This document shows positions 26,069 to 34,362 of a DNA stretch of 64,000 nucleotides, in pieces. The position numbers were made by a program, and so were the translations under genes. Position 1 is the first letter of the stretch, and the number at the start of each line of letters is the position of its first letter. The notes beneath the pieces are model-generated. The model was given only the letters and a program-made list of their open reading frames with translations, was not told the origin of the DNA and did not search any database. Source of the stretch: JBFWUW01 sp050247075 (GTDB taxonomy: Bacteria > Planctomycetota > Planctomycetia > Pirellulales > JBFWUW01); the NCBI GenBank assembly GCA_050247075.1, contig JBFWUW010000005.1:75115-139114 (forward strand), in the 5' to 3' direction.

Positions 26069-27070
26069 ATGCCCGTCGATCCCACCAAGACCGCCCTGGT
26101 CAGCCAGTACAAGCACACCAGCCCGCTGATTTCTTGCCGCATCGACCCTACCGGCACCTACGCTTTTGCCGGCGCGCAAGACAACACCATCGTCCGCTGG
26201 GAACTGGCCGACCCCGAAAAAAAGCCGACGCTGCTGGTTGGACATGGAACGTGGGTGCGGGCACTGGGTTTTTCCCCCGATGGTGCCACGCTCTTCGCCG
26301 GTGCTTACGATGGGCAACTCTTGTGGTGGCCGGTTGCAGGGGACGAACCCAAGCCGCAACGAGCCGTGGCGGCCCACACCGGCTGGGTGCGGGCGCTGGC
26401 CGTCTCGCCCGACGGCAAGCTGGTGGCCACCTGCGGCAACGACAACCTGGTCAAACTGTGGAACGCCGCCGACGGGGCCTTGGTCCGCGAGCAGCCGGGC
26501 CATGCCAGCCATGTTTACAACGTGGCGTTTCATCCTGGCGGCGGCGTCATGGCTTCGGCCGATCTCAAGGGGATCGTCAAAATCTGGAATGTCGCCGACG
26601 GCGCGGAGATTCGCCAGCTAGAGGCACCCGAGCTGCACAAGTACGATGCCACGTTTTGCGCCGATATCGGCGGTGCCCGCGCCATGCAGTTCAGCCCCGA
26701 CGGCAAGCTGCTGGCCGCCGGCGGCATGACCAACTGTTCCAACGCCTTCGCCGGAATTGGCAATCCGTTGGTGGTGGTTTTCGATTGGGAACAAGGCCAG
26801 CCGGCTGGCCAACACAAGGGACAAGAGGCCATCAACGCCGTCATTTGGGGGCTGGCCTTTCACCCCGATGGCTTTCTGATGGGCGCTTCCGGCGGCGGAT
26901 CTGGCGGACGTCTGTTCTTCTGGAAGCACGGCACGCCCGACGAGTTCTTCAAGTTGCAACTTCCCAACACGGCCCGCGATTTGGCGATGCACCCCGACCA
27001 GCAGCGGGTGGCCATCGCCCATCACGATTCGACGCTGCGGCTGTATCGCATCGACGCGCCAGTGGCGTAG
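26069..27070 (+). CDS. WD40-repeat protein
   Basis: The product is 333 residues and starts 37 bases after the DUF1501 gene, with GAGAGGA upstream. Multiple WD40 blades are visible: TYAFAGAQDNTIVRWELAD, WVRALGFSPDGATLFAGAYD, WVRALAVSPDGKLVATCGND, HVYNVAFHPGGGVMASADLK and MQFSPDGKLLAAGGM. There is no signal peptide. It completes a DUF1549-DUF1501-WD40 cluster; a binding or scaffolding role is inferred from the fold. Confidence 0.88.
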   Translation: MPVDPTKTALVSQYKHTSPLISCRIDPTGTYAFAGAQDNTIVRWELADPEKKPTLLVGHGTWVRALGFSPDGATLFAGAYDGQLLWWPVAGDEPKPQRAVAAHTGWVRALAVSPDGKLVATCGNDNLVKLWNAADGALVREQPGHASHVYNVAFHPGGGVMASADLKGIVKIWNVADGAEIRQLEAPELHKYDATFCADIGGARAMQFSPDGKLLAAGGMTNCSNAFAGIGNPLVVVFDWEQGQPAGQHKGQEAINAVIWGLAFHPDGFLMGASGGGSGGRLFFWKHGTPDEFFKLQLPNTARDLAMHPDQQRVAIAHHDSTLRLYRIDAPVA

Positions 27071-27078
27071 GAAGCGAT

Positions 27079-27113
27079 GAGCCGTCAGCGGAGAAGCTGT
27101 CAGCCATCAGCTT
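27079..27113. repeat. Short intergenic repeat (GTCAGCCATCAGCTT type)
   Basis: The stretch contains GAGCCGTCAG, AGCTGTCAGCCATCAGCTTG and partial self-similar units with about 14-base spacing. It lies right after the WD40 stop codon. I found no second clear copy in the window, so it is reported as a local periodic element. Confidence 0.35.
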
Positions 27114-27184
27114 GGGGCAATCGGCCGAGGCAAAAGCGGCGGGTGTCTGGGCCGGCAGCGCAGCGGCTGGCCCAGCGGAGTTGA

Positions 27185-27193
27185 TGCTATAAT
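27185..27193 (+). promoter_or_regulatory. Extended -10 promoter TGCTATAAT
   Basis: A TGN-TATAAT extended -10 element lies 43 bases upstream of the ATG at 27236. No good -35 is seen, which is usual for extended -10 promoters. It would drive the gene at 27236. Confidence 0.5.
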
Positions 27194-27235
27194 CGGGCAG
27201 ACAAATACTCCCAGCGTCACGTAGATCGATCGTCC

Positions 27236-28393
27236 ATGAAACTGGCCCTCCTCGGTTGCGATTCCGAAATGCTCGGCGTGGCACGCGCCGCGGTTGATGC
27301 CGGGGACCAGATTGTCTGGTTCCATGATGCGGGCGAGCACGCGGGCGAACTGCGTCGCATCGCGCCGCGGGCTATCGCGGCCGATGCGTGGGAAGGTTTA
27401 CTGGCCCAGAACGAGGTCGAGGCCGTCTTGGTGGCCCGCGGCGACGAAGAGTTGCGAGCCGACCAGCTTCGCAAGTTAGCGCAAGAAGGGCTGGCATTGC
27501 TGGTCTCGCACCCAGTCGTCGAGTCGATGCTGCTGTACTACGAATTGGAAATGATCCGCGGCGAGCAGCAGACATTGCTGGTCCCATGCTTGCCTATGCG
27601 GCTCCACCCGGCGGTCGTACGTCTGCAAGCCTTGGCCGGTGAAGGCAACAGCGAGGGAGTCGGGCGGTTGGAGCAAGTCACGCTGGAGCGTTCTCTGGCC
27701 GATTGCCAACGCCACCAGGTCTTGGTCCAGTTCGCCCGCGATGCCGACCTGGCGCGGGCGTTATGCGGCGAACTAAACAAGCTCACGGCCACGGCCTCTC
27801 CCGATGAGTCGGCACGCTATTCCAGCCTGACGGTGCAACTCGCCGGCATGGCCGGCGCGGCCGTGCGCTGGTCGGTCGAACCGGCGTCGGCAGGCAACTT
27901 CCTCCGTATCACCTTGCGCGGATCGCGAGGAAAAGCCGCCTTAACACTGAACGAAGAGCGGCCAGACGCCGTGACGGGCCGCATGGAATACACCTCGGAC
28001 GGCACTCAGCGTGTGGAGAACTTTGCGGCCTGGAGCGGCAACGCCATGGCGCTCGACGTCTTCCATCAGGCCGTTGCCGGCCAGCCCCCTTCGCCCGATT
28101 GGATCGACGCGGCCCGTTCGGTGGAACTGGCCGAGACGATCGACAGAAGCCTGCGCAAAGGCCGCACGATTGAACTGCATTTCGAGGACTACAGCGAAGA
28201 GGCGACCTTCAAGGGGACCATGACCTCGCTGGGCTGCGGCCTGCTGATGCTGGGCTTGATTCTGCTGTTCGTAGCCGCGCTCGCCGCGCGGGCCGGCGTA
28301 AGCTGTGCAGGCTACTATCTTTACGGACTGCTGGCCGTACTAGGGCTGTTTCTGCTGTTGCAGCTTTTCAAGTTCGTTTTTCCACCAGAATAG
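27236..28393 (+). CDS. Gfo/Idh/MocA-like oxidoreductase-fold protein with C-terminal membrane segments
   Basis: The product is 385 residues. The N-terminus MKLALLGCDSEMLGVARAAVDAG resembles a Gfo/Idh/MocA Rossmann fold (with a non-canonical GCDS in place of the usual GxGxxG), followed by VEAVLVARGDEELRADQLRKLAQEGLALLVSHP, typical of the NAD-binding half. The block DAARSVELAETIDRSLRKGRTIELH at about 288-312 matches the C-terminal family ending. It then continues into two hydrophobic helices (about 328-347 and 354-375). The weakened nucleotide motif and the membrane tail suggest a sensor or structural role rather than ordinary sugar oxidation. Substrate unknown. Confidence 0.75.
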   Translation: MKLALLGCDSEMLGVARAAVDAGDQIVWFHDAGEHAGELRRIAPRAIAADAWEGLLAQNEVEAVLVARGDEELRADQLRKLAQEGLALLVSHPVVESMLLYYELEMIRGEQQTLLVPCLPMRLHPAVVRLQALAGEGNSEGVGRLEQVTLERSLADCQRHQVLVQFARDADLARALCGELNKLTATASPDESARYSSLTVQLAGMAGAAVRWSVEPASAGNFLRITLRGSRGKAALTLNEERPDAVTGRMEYTSDGTQRVENFAAWSGNAMALDVFHQAVAGQPPSPDWIDAARSVELAETIDRSLRKGRTIELHFEDYSEEATFKGTMTSLGCGLLMLGLILLFVAALAARAGVSCAGYYLYGLLAVLGLFLLLQLFKFVFPPE

Positions 28394-28607
28394 CCGCGCC
28401 GGGCACCCGCCGCGTCAGCTCTGGCCGCCGAGCGCCCCCCTCCTGAAAAGCAGTCCTCACTGCTATCACTGCCGCCAACGTTCCGTTGGTGGCATGCGAA
28501 ACCTGGGCAATCTGTTCCGTGTGCTTGACGAAAAAGGCAAGGCAATCGTCAAACTCTGCCGATACGGAATTTAGGGAATAGCCCCCACGATCGGCAGGAC
28601 CGTTCAT
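28368..28607 (-). CDS. Possible small hypothetical protein
   Basis: A 79-codon frame overlaps the 3' end of the gene at 27236 by 26 bases in convergent orientation. The translation has balanced composition and a helical look (EFDDCLAFFVKHTEQIAQ, HATNGTLAAVIAVRTAFQEG). It occupies most of an otherwise empty 395-base gap. No clear Shine-Dalgarno is visible. It may instead be a remnant or chance. Confidence 0.35.
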   Translation of the reverse strand: MNGPADRGGYSLNSVSAEFDDCLAFFVKHTEQIAQVSHATNGTLAAVIAVRTAFQEGGARRPELTRRVPGAAILVEKRT

Positions 28608-28787
28608 GTCGCGGCCGTTCGTAATTGCTGGCCAGCGGTGACCGCCGGGATTTCGTGCCTGCGGTCTCGCGGACTCAAAGCGCGTGTTGCACCGCCTGTA
28701 AGAGCGGTATGTCGTCCGACAACTTTCATTCGCCTCACGACGGGCGGAAGTTTACCGCCTTCACTTGGAATTCATGGAGTGTTTAAC
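28394..28787. other. Intergenic region upstream of the porin gene
   Basis: Apart from the possible small minus-strand gene (28368-28607), nothing is supported. The porin reading frame extends upstream to 28638 but without signal-peptide character. AT-rich patches near 28556-28585 could carry a promoter; no clean hexamers were seen. Confidence 0.4.
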
Positions 28788-30299
28788 ATGGTCCGACTAC
28801 TTCGCTGGCCACTGGTGCTGCTGTTGACGATCTTCTTCGTTGCCGCCGCGCGTGCGGCCGAGGATGACGTGAAGGGATTCATTGACGCTCCTTTTGACGA
28901 ATCCCCGTTCGATGATTCCATGGTCGAGGATGAAGACCCTCCTCCTCCCTTGGAACAAGAAGTCCCCCTGGCACCAAACGCCGCGCACGATGAGTCGTTG
29001 CGGTCGTCACCGGTCGCTCCGCCGGGTCACTCGCTGGGTCATTCGCCGAACCAGGCCAATTGGATCCAACCGCCGGGATGCGGTGGCAGCCAAAGCTGTT
29101 GCAATGGCTGTTGCAACGGTTGCTGCAATAGCTGTTGCAATGGATGCTGCAACGGTTGCTGTTGCCAGGATTGCGGCGATGCCGGCCCAATGCGATTGTT
29201 GCCGCAGAGCGGCTTCTTCGAGTTGTACGGCTGGCTCGATGGCGGCTACATGGGCAACACCACCAACGGTCCCGGGGCCGTCTTTCACGGTCCCTACAAT
29301 GCCGTGGATCGTAGCGAGGGGATGTTCAACCAGGCCTACTTGGTTGCCGAGCGCTCGGTGGCCAAGTCTGAATGCTTTGATGTCGGCGGCCGGTTGGATG
29401 CCTTGTACGGCTTCGACTTTTTTCTGGCCCAGTCGCTTGGCGTGGAGTTGAATCAAGACGGGAGCAACCGTTGGAATCAAAGCCAATACTATGGCTTGGC
29501 CATGCCTCAAGCTTACCTGGAAGCCGGCAATCAGCAAGCTTCCATCAAGGTGGGGCATTTTTACTCCATCGTCGGATTCGAGGGAGTCACCGCGCCGTCG
29601 AACTTCTTCTATTCCAAGGCGTACAGCTATCAGTTCGCCGGACCATTCACCCACTGGGGAGCGTTGGCCACCTACAAGGCTAACGACAACTGGCAACTGC
29701 AAGGCGGCGCGCACCTTGGCTGGAATGCGCTCGACCGCCAGCAAGACCATGTCTCGTTCATCGGCGGATTGAAGTACACCAACGATTGCCGCGACTTTTG
29801 GAGTTCGTTTGCCGTCACCACCGGCGAGGAACCAAACAATCCCGCCGGTCTGGGCGGAATCCAAAACCAGTACGCCAACCGTACGCGCTACAGCTTTATC
29901 GTCGACAAGCAATACTGCTCTTGGGAATACGTCTTCCACCACTGGATGGGGATTCAACAGGCCGGTGCGCCGGGTGGTGGAACCGCCCTGTGGTACGGCA
30001 TCGACCAGTACCTGTACTATCGCTGGAACGCCTGCCACCGGTTTGGCGTCCGTGCCGAATGGTTCCGCGACGAACAAGGTACCCGCGTCGGTCTGAACCG
30101 GCCGGGCAACCCCAACAATCCGCCACTGCCTGGTTCGTACTACTCGCTTTCGGCTGGCTGGAATTGGACTCCCAATGCCAACCTGGTCGTGCGGCCCGAG
30201 ATTCGTTGGGACATTCAAGACGGGCCGAACCGCCCGTACGACAATGGCCGCAAGGATTACCAGGTGATGCTGGGACTGGATACGATCGTATTGTTCTAA
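28788..30299 (+). CDS. Outer-membrane beta-barrel porin with a cysteine-rich CCNG-repeat segment
   Basis: The product is 503 residues from the ATG at 28788, with signal peptide (LLRWPLVLLLTIFFVAAARA). An acidic, Pro-rich region to about residue 95 precedes six tandem CCNG-like tetrapeptides (QSCCNGCCNGCCNSCC…CQDC) at about 103-128. From about 138 a planctomycete-type beta-barrel begins (FFELYGWLDGGYMGN, YGLAMPQAYLEAGNQQASIKVGHFYSIVG, WQLQGGAHLGWN, YRWNACHRFGVRAEWFRD). It ends with the aromatic/Phe C-terminus LGLDTIVLF, as outer-membrane proteins do. The family resembles BBP2/OmpL-like barrels. The cysteine repeats may bind metal or form disulfide crosslinks. Confidence 0.85.
   Translation: MVRLLRWPLVLLLTIFFVAAARAAEDDVKGFIDAPFDESPFDDSMVEDEDPPPPLEQEVPLAPNAAHDESLRSSPVAPPGHSLGHSPNQANWIQPPGCGGSQSCCNGCCNGCCNSCCNGCCNGCCCQDCGDAGPMRLLPQSGFFELYGWLDGGYMGNTTNGPGAVFHGPYNAVDRSEGMFNQAYLVAERSVAKSECFDVGGRLDALYGFDFFLAQSLGVELNQDGSNRWNQSQYYGLAMPQAYLEAGNQQASIKVGHFYSIVGFEGVTAPSNFFYSKAYSYQFAGPFTHWGALATYKANDNWQLQGGAHLGWNALDRQQDHVSFIGGLKYTNDCRDFWSSFAVTTGEEPNNPAGLGGIQNQYANRTRYSFIVDKQYCSWEYVFHHWMGIQQAGAPGGGTALWYGIDQYLYYRWNACHRFGVRAEWFRDEQGTRVGLNRPGNPNNPPLPGSYYSLSAGWNWTPNANLVVRPEIRWDIQDGPNRPYDNGRKDYQVMLGLDTIVLF
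29096..29174 (+). repeat. 12-base tandem repeat encoding CCNG units
   Basis: The units TGTTGCAATGGC / TGCTGCAACGGT vary mostly at third positions and encode Cys-Cys-Asn-Gly. About six units occur. They lie inside the porin gene. Confidence 0.75.
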
Positions 30300-30346
30300 T
30301 GATGACCTGGGCAACGAAAGCAGGCAAGCGAACAACGGATGCGATA

Positions 30347-30387
30347 TTCGCGGTCGCACGCGCTATTGCAGCGCGTGCGGCCGCGAG
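30347..30387 (+). terminator. Long hairpin downstream of the porin gene
   Basis: The 18-base arms at 30347-30364 and 30370-30387 pair throughout with two G-U wobbles, around a 5-base ATTGC loop. It starts 48 bases after the porin stop. No U tail follows, so it may act with Rho or stabilise the 3' end. Confidence 0.5.
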
Positions 30388-30535
30388 TTGTGACCGTCTC
30401 CATGAGGCAGCCCGTTCCACTGCACCCACGATTGGCGGAAGGCGCGACGATAACAGCGCGGGCACGTACCACACAAGAGCCGACCGGAAGGCGAATCCTC
30501 TTCCAACGCTTCTTCCCCCATATCCGCGGTATCAC

Positions 30536-31903
30536 TCATTCCCCTTGCAGCAGGCAAGGTTGTGACATCAGCCAGTCGCGCGTATCGAATGGCCGCAAGC
30601 GGCGGGTCTTGCCGCCTGCCCGCGGGATATGGGGCGTCCACCTTAGTTCAGCGGTTACACCGCGCTGGGCCAAAGCCGCCACGATGCGGTCGGCCGCGGC
30701 CGTTAATTCGCCGGCGCTGCCTCTCGGTTCGGCGTCGATCAACAGCCGCGGTCCAACGGTGTAGAGCTGGTAATTGCCTCCCATTTCCGGTTGCGCGTAG
30801 AGCACGTCCTCAACCATGTAAGGCGAGATCAGCGGAGCCGCTGCTTCGCCCGCCGGTTGCGCGATCTGATCGGCCATCCGACCGCGAATGAACAGCCGCG
30901 GCAAGGTAAAGCCATCCTTGCCGGGTGACACGTCCAGCAGGCCCAGATCGGCCGTGCGATAGCGAATCAATGGCGAGGCTTTGCGCTGCAGCACCGTGCA
31001 GACGACTTCGCCCACCTGGCCCGGCGGCAGCGGCTGGCCCGATTGGGGATCGATGATTTCCACGTAAACCTGGCCGCCGCTGACGTACGAACCATCCTGG
31101 GCCGGTCCCTCGATGGCGATCGAGCCGCATTCCATCGACCCATAGAACACCAGCGCCGGACAGTTCCAAATTTCTTGCAGCCGGCGGCGGTACGCCGGCG
31201 AGCAGCCTTCGCCCGTGATCCACATGAATCTTGGCCGCAAATAGTGCCCAGCCTTCAGCCCTCGCCTCGCGGCGATTTCGCTGAGCAGCATGGCGTAGGG
31301 GGGCGTGGTAATCAGCACGTTGGCCGCCAGATCGGCCATGATGTCGATAGTCTTGGCCGGGTCGGAGTAGAAGCCACCCTTGCCGACAGGCACCACCAGC
31401 GCGCCGGCACCGGCTTGCAAGGACCGTTGAAAAGACTGCCCCGACGAACTCATTTCATACGGCAACGCGTTGATGACCACATCGCCCGCCTGGACCGGCA
31501 TCAGCAGCCGCGGGGCCGGCAGCACATCGTGGCCGTGCATGTCATCCCACGAATACAAAATGTACGACCAATCGCCGCCGGTCGTACCGGTGGAGGTGTG
31601 CGTCAGGCAGACTTGTTCGCGCGGCAGACTCAACAAGGCCCACGGCTTACGCAACAGTTCCCGCTTGTTTGTAAAGGGAAACCGCGCCAAATCGGCCAGC
31701 TCGCCAAAATCAGCCGCCGTCAAACCGGCCGCGGACAGTTTGTCGCGATAGAGGGGATTATTGGCTTCGACATGCCGCAACTGCTCGGCAATAGCGTCTC
31801 GTTGATAGGCGAGCAATCGGTCGGGCGGCCAGCGTTCAACCGGCCCGGCGTTGTCGGAGCCGAAAAACGTGGCTAGCGAACCCGTGGGAATAAAAGGCTG
31901 CAT
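30536..31903 (-). CDS. Phenylacetate-CoA-ligase / AMP-binding family protein
   Basis: The product is 455 residues from the ATG at 31903 (MQPFIPTGSLATFFG); an in-frame ATG at 31981 would add 26 residues. The body starts with RLLAYQRDAIAEQLRHVEANNPLYRDKL, the typical PaaK opening. The adenylate-forming P-loop is LTHTSTGTTGGDW. Further blocks are YGSMECGSIAIEG and VLQRKASPLIRYRTADLGLL. The family activates aromatic or other carboxylic acids to acyl-AMP/CoA, and includes coenzyme F390 synthetase relatives. No phenylacetate genes are adjacent. The acid substrate is unknown. Confidence 0.85.
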   Translation of the reverse strand: MQPFIPTGSLATFFGSDNAGPVERWPPDRLLAYQRDAIAEQLRHVEANNPLYRDKLSAAGLTAADFGELADLARFPFTNKRELLRKPWALLSLPREQVCLTHTSTGTTGGDWSYILYSWDDMHGHDVLPAPRLLMPVQAGDVVINALPYEMSSSGQSFQRSLQAGAGALVVPVGKGGFYSDPAKTIDIMADLAANVLITTPPYAMLLSEIAARRGLKAGHYLRPRFMWITGEGCSPAYRRRLQEIWNCPALVFYGSMECGSIAIEGPAQDGSYVSGGQVYVEIIDPQSGQPLPPGQVGEVVCTVLQRKASPLIRYRTADLGLLDVSPGKDGFTLPRLFIRGRMADQIAQPAGEAAAPLISPYMVEDVLYAQPEMGGNYQLYTVGPRLLIDAEPRGSAGELTAAADRIVAALAQRGVTAELRWTPHIPRAGGKTRRLRPFDTRDWLMSQPCLLQGE

Positions 31904-32133
31904 GGAGTTGCCGTGCGCGCTAGTTGGTGGAAGGCTTGCCAATTCGGCGATCAGCCCATTTTCGCGGATCCATGCCAACATAACAGCAACATCGCCGCGA
32001 TTCCAACGTGACGGAGGCGACCCATAGTAAATGTGACTCGCATCTGGAAATGCATCTTGCCAAGGCGCATACTATGCAGTCCCGCCAGAATGAGTGAAGC
32101 TCCCCGCCCCAACATCCCACCCCCGAAGCTACC

Positions 32134-33141
32134 GTGAACGAATCATCCGATATTGAACGCCAGTTAGCGCAGCTAAATAAACAGTATCTCCAATTGTTGG
32201 AAGGCATGTCGCAAATCATCGTTGGCCAGCGGCAGGTCTTGGAGGAATTGCTGGTGACCGTCTTTGCCGGCGGGCATAACCTGCTGGAAGGCGTCCCCGG
32301 CCTGGCCAAGACGCTGATGATTAACACCTTGGCCCGGCTGTTGTCGCTCAATTTCAAACGCATTCAGTTCACGCCCGACCTGATGCCGTCGGATATCGTC
32401 GGCACCAATGTGATCGAAGACGACCACACCACGGGCAAGCGGGTGACGGTCTTCGTGGCCGGCCCCATCTTCACCAACGTCGTGCTGGCGGATGAAATCA
32501 ACCGCACGCCGCCCAAGACCCAGGCGGCGCTGTTGCAGGCCATGCAAGAGCACGAAGTCACCGCCGGCGGCAAGACTTATCCGTTGCAAGCCCCGTTTTT
32601 CGTGCTGGCCACGCAAAACCCGATCGACCAGGAGGGAACCTACCCGCTGCCTGAAGCCCAAAAAGACCGCTTCTTGTTGAACACGTTTATCAAGTATCCG
32701 GCCTTGGAGGAAGAAGAGCAGATCGTCGAGCGGACAACCGCCAACGTGGCTGTCGACCTGCGGCCGGTTTGCGACCAGGCCACGGTGCTGGAGTTTCAGA
32801 AGTTGGTCCGCAGCATTCCGGTGAGCAAGCATGTCACTGGCTATGCGGTCGATCTGGTACGCGCCACGCGTCCCACCGAAAGCGGCGTGCCCGACTTCAT
32901 TCAAGAACAGATCGCCTGGGGCGCTGGGCCGCGGGCCAGCCAGGCGTTGATCTTGTGTGCCAAGACCTATGCGGCGCTGTGCGGCCGCATCAATGTCTCT
33001 TGCGACGACGTGCGGCACCTGGCCATGCCCGTCCTGCGGCACCGACTGGCATGCAGCTTTGCCGCCGAAGCCGAGGGAATCTCCACGGACGACATCATCC
33101 GCCGTCTGTTGGAAGTCGTGCCGGAACGGAAGGGGAAGTAA
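32134..33141 (+). CDS. MoxR-family AAA+ ATPase
   Basis: The product is 335 residues, starting at a GTG at 32134. Walker A is GVPGLAKT (about 53-60). The family block VVLADEINRTPPKTQAALLQAMQE carries Walker B, followed by LATQNPIDQEGTYPLPEAQKDRF (the MoxR sensor 1 region). MoxR ATPases act as chaperones for maturing or inserting metal or von Willebrand factor proteins. It heads the cluster MoxR-DUF58-BatA-VWA (32134-38897). Its start could alternatively be the ATG at 32206. Confidence 0.93.
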   Translation: MNESSDIERQLAQLNKQYLQLLEGMSQIIVGQRQVLEELLVTVFAGGHNLLEGVPGLAKTLMINTLARLLSLNFKRIQFTPDLMPSDIVGTNVIEDDHTTGKRVTVFVAGPIFTNVVLADEINRTPPKTQAALLQAMQEHEVTAGGKTYPLQAPFFVLATQNPIDQEGTYPLPEAQKDRFLLNTFIKYPALEEEEQIVERTTANVAVDLRPVCDQATVLEFQKLVRSIPVSKHVTGYAVDLVRATRPTESGVPDFIQEQIAWGAGPRASQALILCAKTYAALCGRINVSCDDVRHLAMPVLRHRLACSFAAEAEGISTDDIIRRLLEVVPERKGK

Positions 33142-33261
33142 GGCAGAACCATTGTCCTGTGCGGGCGCAAAGTTGTTGTTTCCATAGTTGCCATCCGCGA
33201 CCGATTTTGTTGGTCCTTTATTTTCCATTGAATCGCCGATCCCGCCTTCCACCCCCGCCCT

Positions 33262-34311
33262 ATGTCCTCATCACAAACATCTCCACAATCGGTTGCTCGG
33301 ACTGCTCGCACCGCCTGGTGGAAGCGGTTGGGGCCGGCGGCCGGGGCACTGATGCAAAAGCTGCATCGGGCCTTGATGGAGCAGGCCAGCCCGGCGTTGG
33401 CCGAAGGAATGAAGTCCTCCGCCCAGGACCGTTATCTCAATCCCGAAGTGTTGGCCCGCGTTGGCTTTTCTCCGTTGTTGGCCCGGTTGGTGGTGGAAGG
33501 TTTTTTGAACGGCTTGCACAAGAGTCCGTTCCACGGGTTCTCCGTCGAGTTTGCCGACCATCGCGAGTATGTCGCCGGCGACGATTTGAAGTATCTCGAC
33601 TGGCATCTCTTCGCCCGCACCGATCATTACTACATCAAACGGTTCGAGGAAGAGACCAATCTGCGCAGCTATCTGCTGCTCGACCGTTCGGCCTCGATGG
33701 CCTTTGGCACCGGCTTGCTCACCAAGTGGGACTACGCTTGTTTTCTGGCCAGTTGCCTGGGGTATCTGGTGCTTCGACAGCAAGATGCCTGCGGGTTGGC
33801 CCTGTTTGGGGCCAAACCGGGCCTGTTAGTGCAACCCCGTTGCCGCCGCCCCCATCTGCGGCAACTGATGCGGGTGATGGTCGAAAACCCGCCCGCGGGC
33901 GGCACCGACATGCCGGCCAGCTTGCGGGCCATTGCCCGCAACCTCAAACGCCGCGGGCTGGTGGTCGTGATCAGCGATTTGATCGACGACCCGGAACAAA
34001 CGCTGAAAGCCCTGCGGATGTTACGCAGCCAAAAGCACGACGTGCTGGTGTTTCATCTGCAAGACGCGGCCGAACTGGAATTTCCCTTCCAGGGTGCCAC
34101 TCAATTCCGCGATATGGAGACGGACGAGGAGCTAGAGATCGACCCCACCGCCGTCCGCGCCGGCTACCTGGAACAGGTCCAGCAATCGTGCGAGTTCTAC
34201 CGCAAGGGCCTGAGCGAGGCAGGCATCGACTATCAACTCATCAATACGCGGCAGCCCTACGATCAGGCGTTATCCGCATATTTGCATCGGAGGAGTAAAA
34301 TTAGGAATTAG
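33262..34311 (+). CDS. DUF58 (von Willebrand-like) protein
   Basis: The product is 349 residues. It carries the DUF58 signature EYVAGDDLKYLDWHLFARTD, followed by a VWA-like metal-site loop LLDRSASMAFG and the region GLVVVISDLIDDPEQTLKALRM. There is no signal peptide. DUF58 proteins are standard partners of MoxR ATPases, and the gene lies 120 bases after moxR. A role in cell-envelope or stress functions of the Bat type is inferred from context. Confidence 0.9.
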   Translation: MSSSQTSPQSVARTARTAWWKRLGPAAGALMQKLHRALMEQASPALAEGMKSSAQDRYLNPEVLARVGFSPLLARLVVEGFLNGLHKSPFHGFSVEFADHREYVAGDDLKYLDWHLFARTDHYYIKRFEEETNLRSYLLLDRSASMAFGTGLLTKWDYACFLASCLGYLVLRQQDACGLALFGAKPGLLVQPRCRRPHLRQLMRVMVENPPAGGTDMPASLRAIARNLKRRGLVVVISDLIDDPEQTLKALRMLRSQKHDVLVFHLQDAAELEFPFQGATQFRDMETDEELEIDPTAVRAGYLEQVQQSCEFYRKGLSEAGIDYQLINTRQPYDQALSAYLHRRSKIRN

Positions 34312-34337
34312 TGTTCAGTCTGTTTTTTATCTTTCCT

Positions 34338-34355
34338 CCTTCCACCTTTCGCCTT
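34338..34355. repeat. Pyrimidine repeat, variant copy before the BatA gene
   Basis: CCTTCCACCTTTCGCCTT differs from the 18-mer at 21189 and 40595 at two positions. It ends 7 bases before the ATG at 34363, so it occupies the normal ribosome-binding site position of the BatA-like gene. Confidence 0.55.
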
Positions 34356-34362
34356 TCCCACC

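Noticed and set aside
29007..30359. 450-codon minus-strand frame
   Set aside because: It lies antisense to the porin, whose barrel sequence is clearly conserved.
32769..34298. 509-codon plus-strand frame overlapping MoxR and DUF58
   Set aside because: It is in another frame than the two recognised proteins and lacks any family motif.
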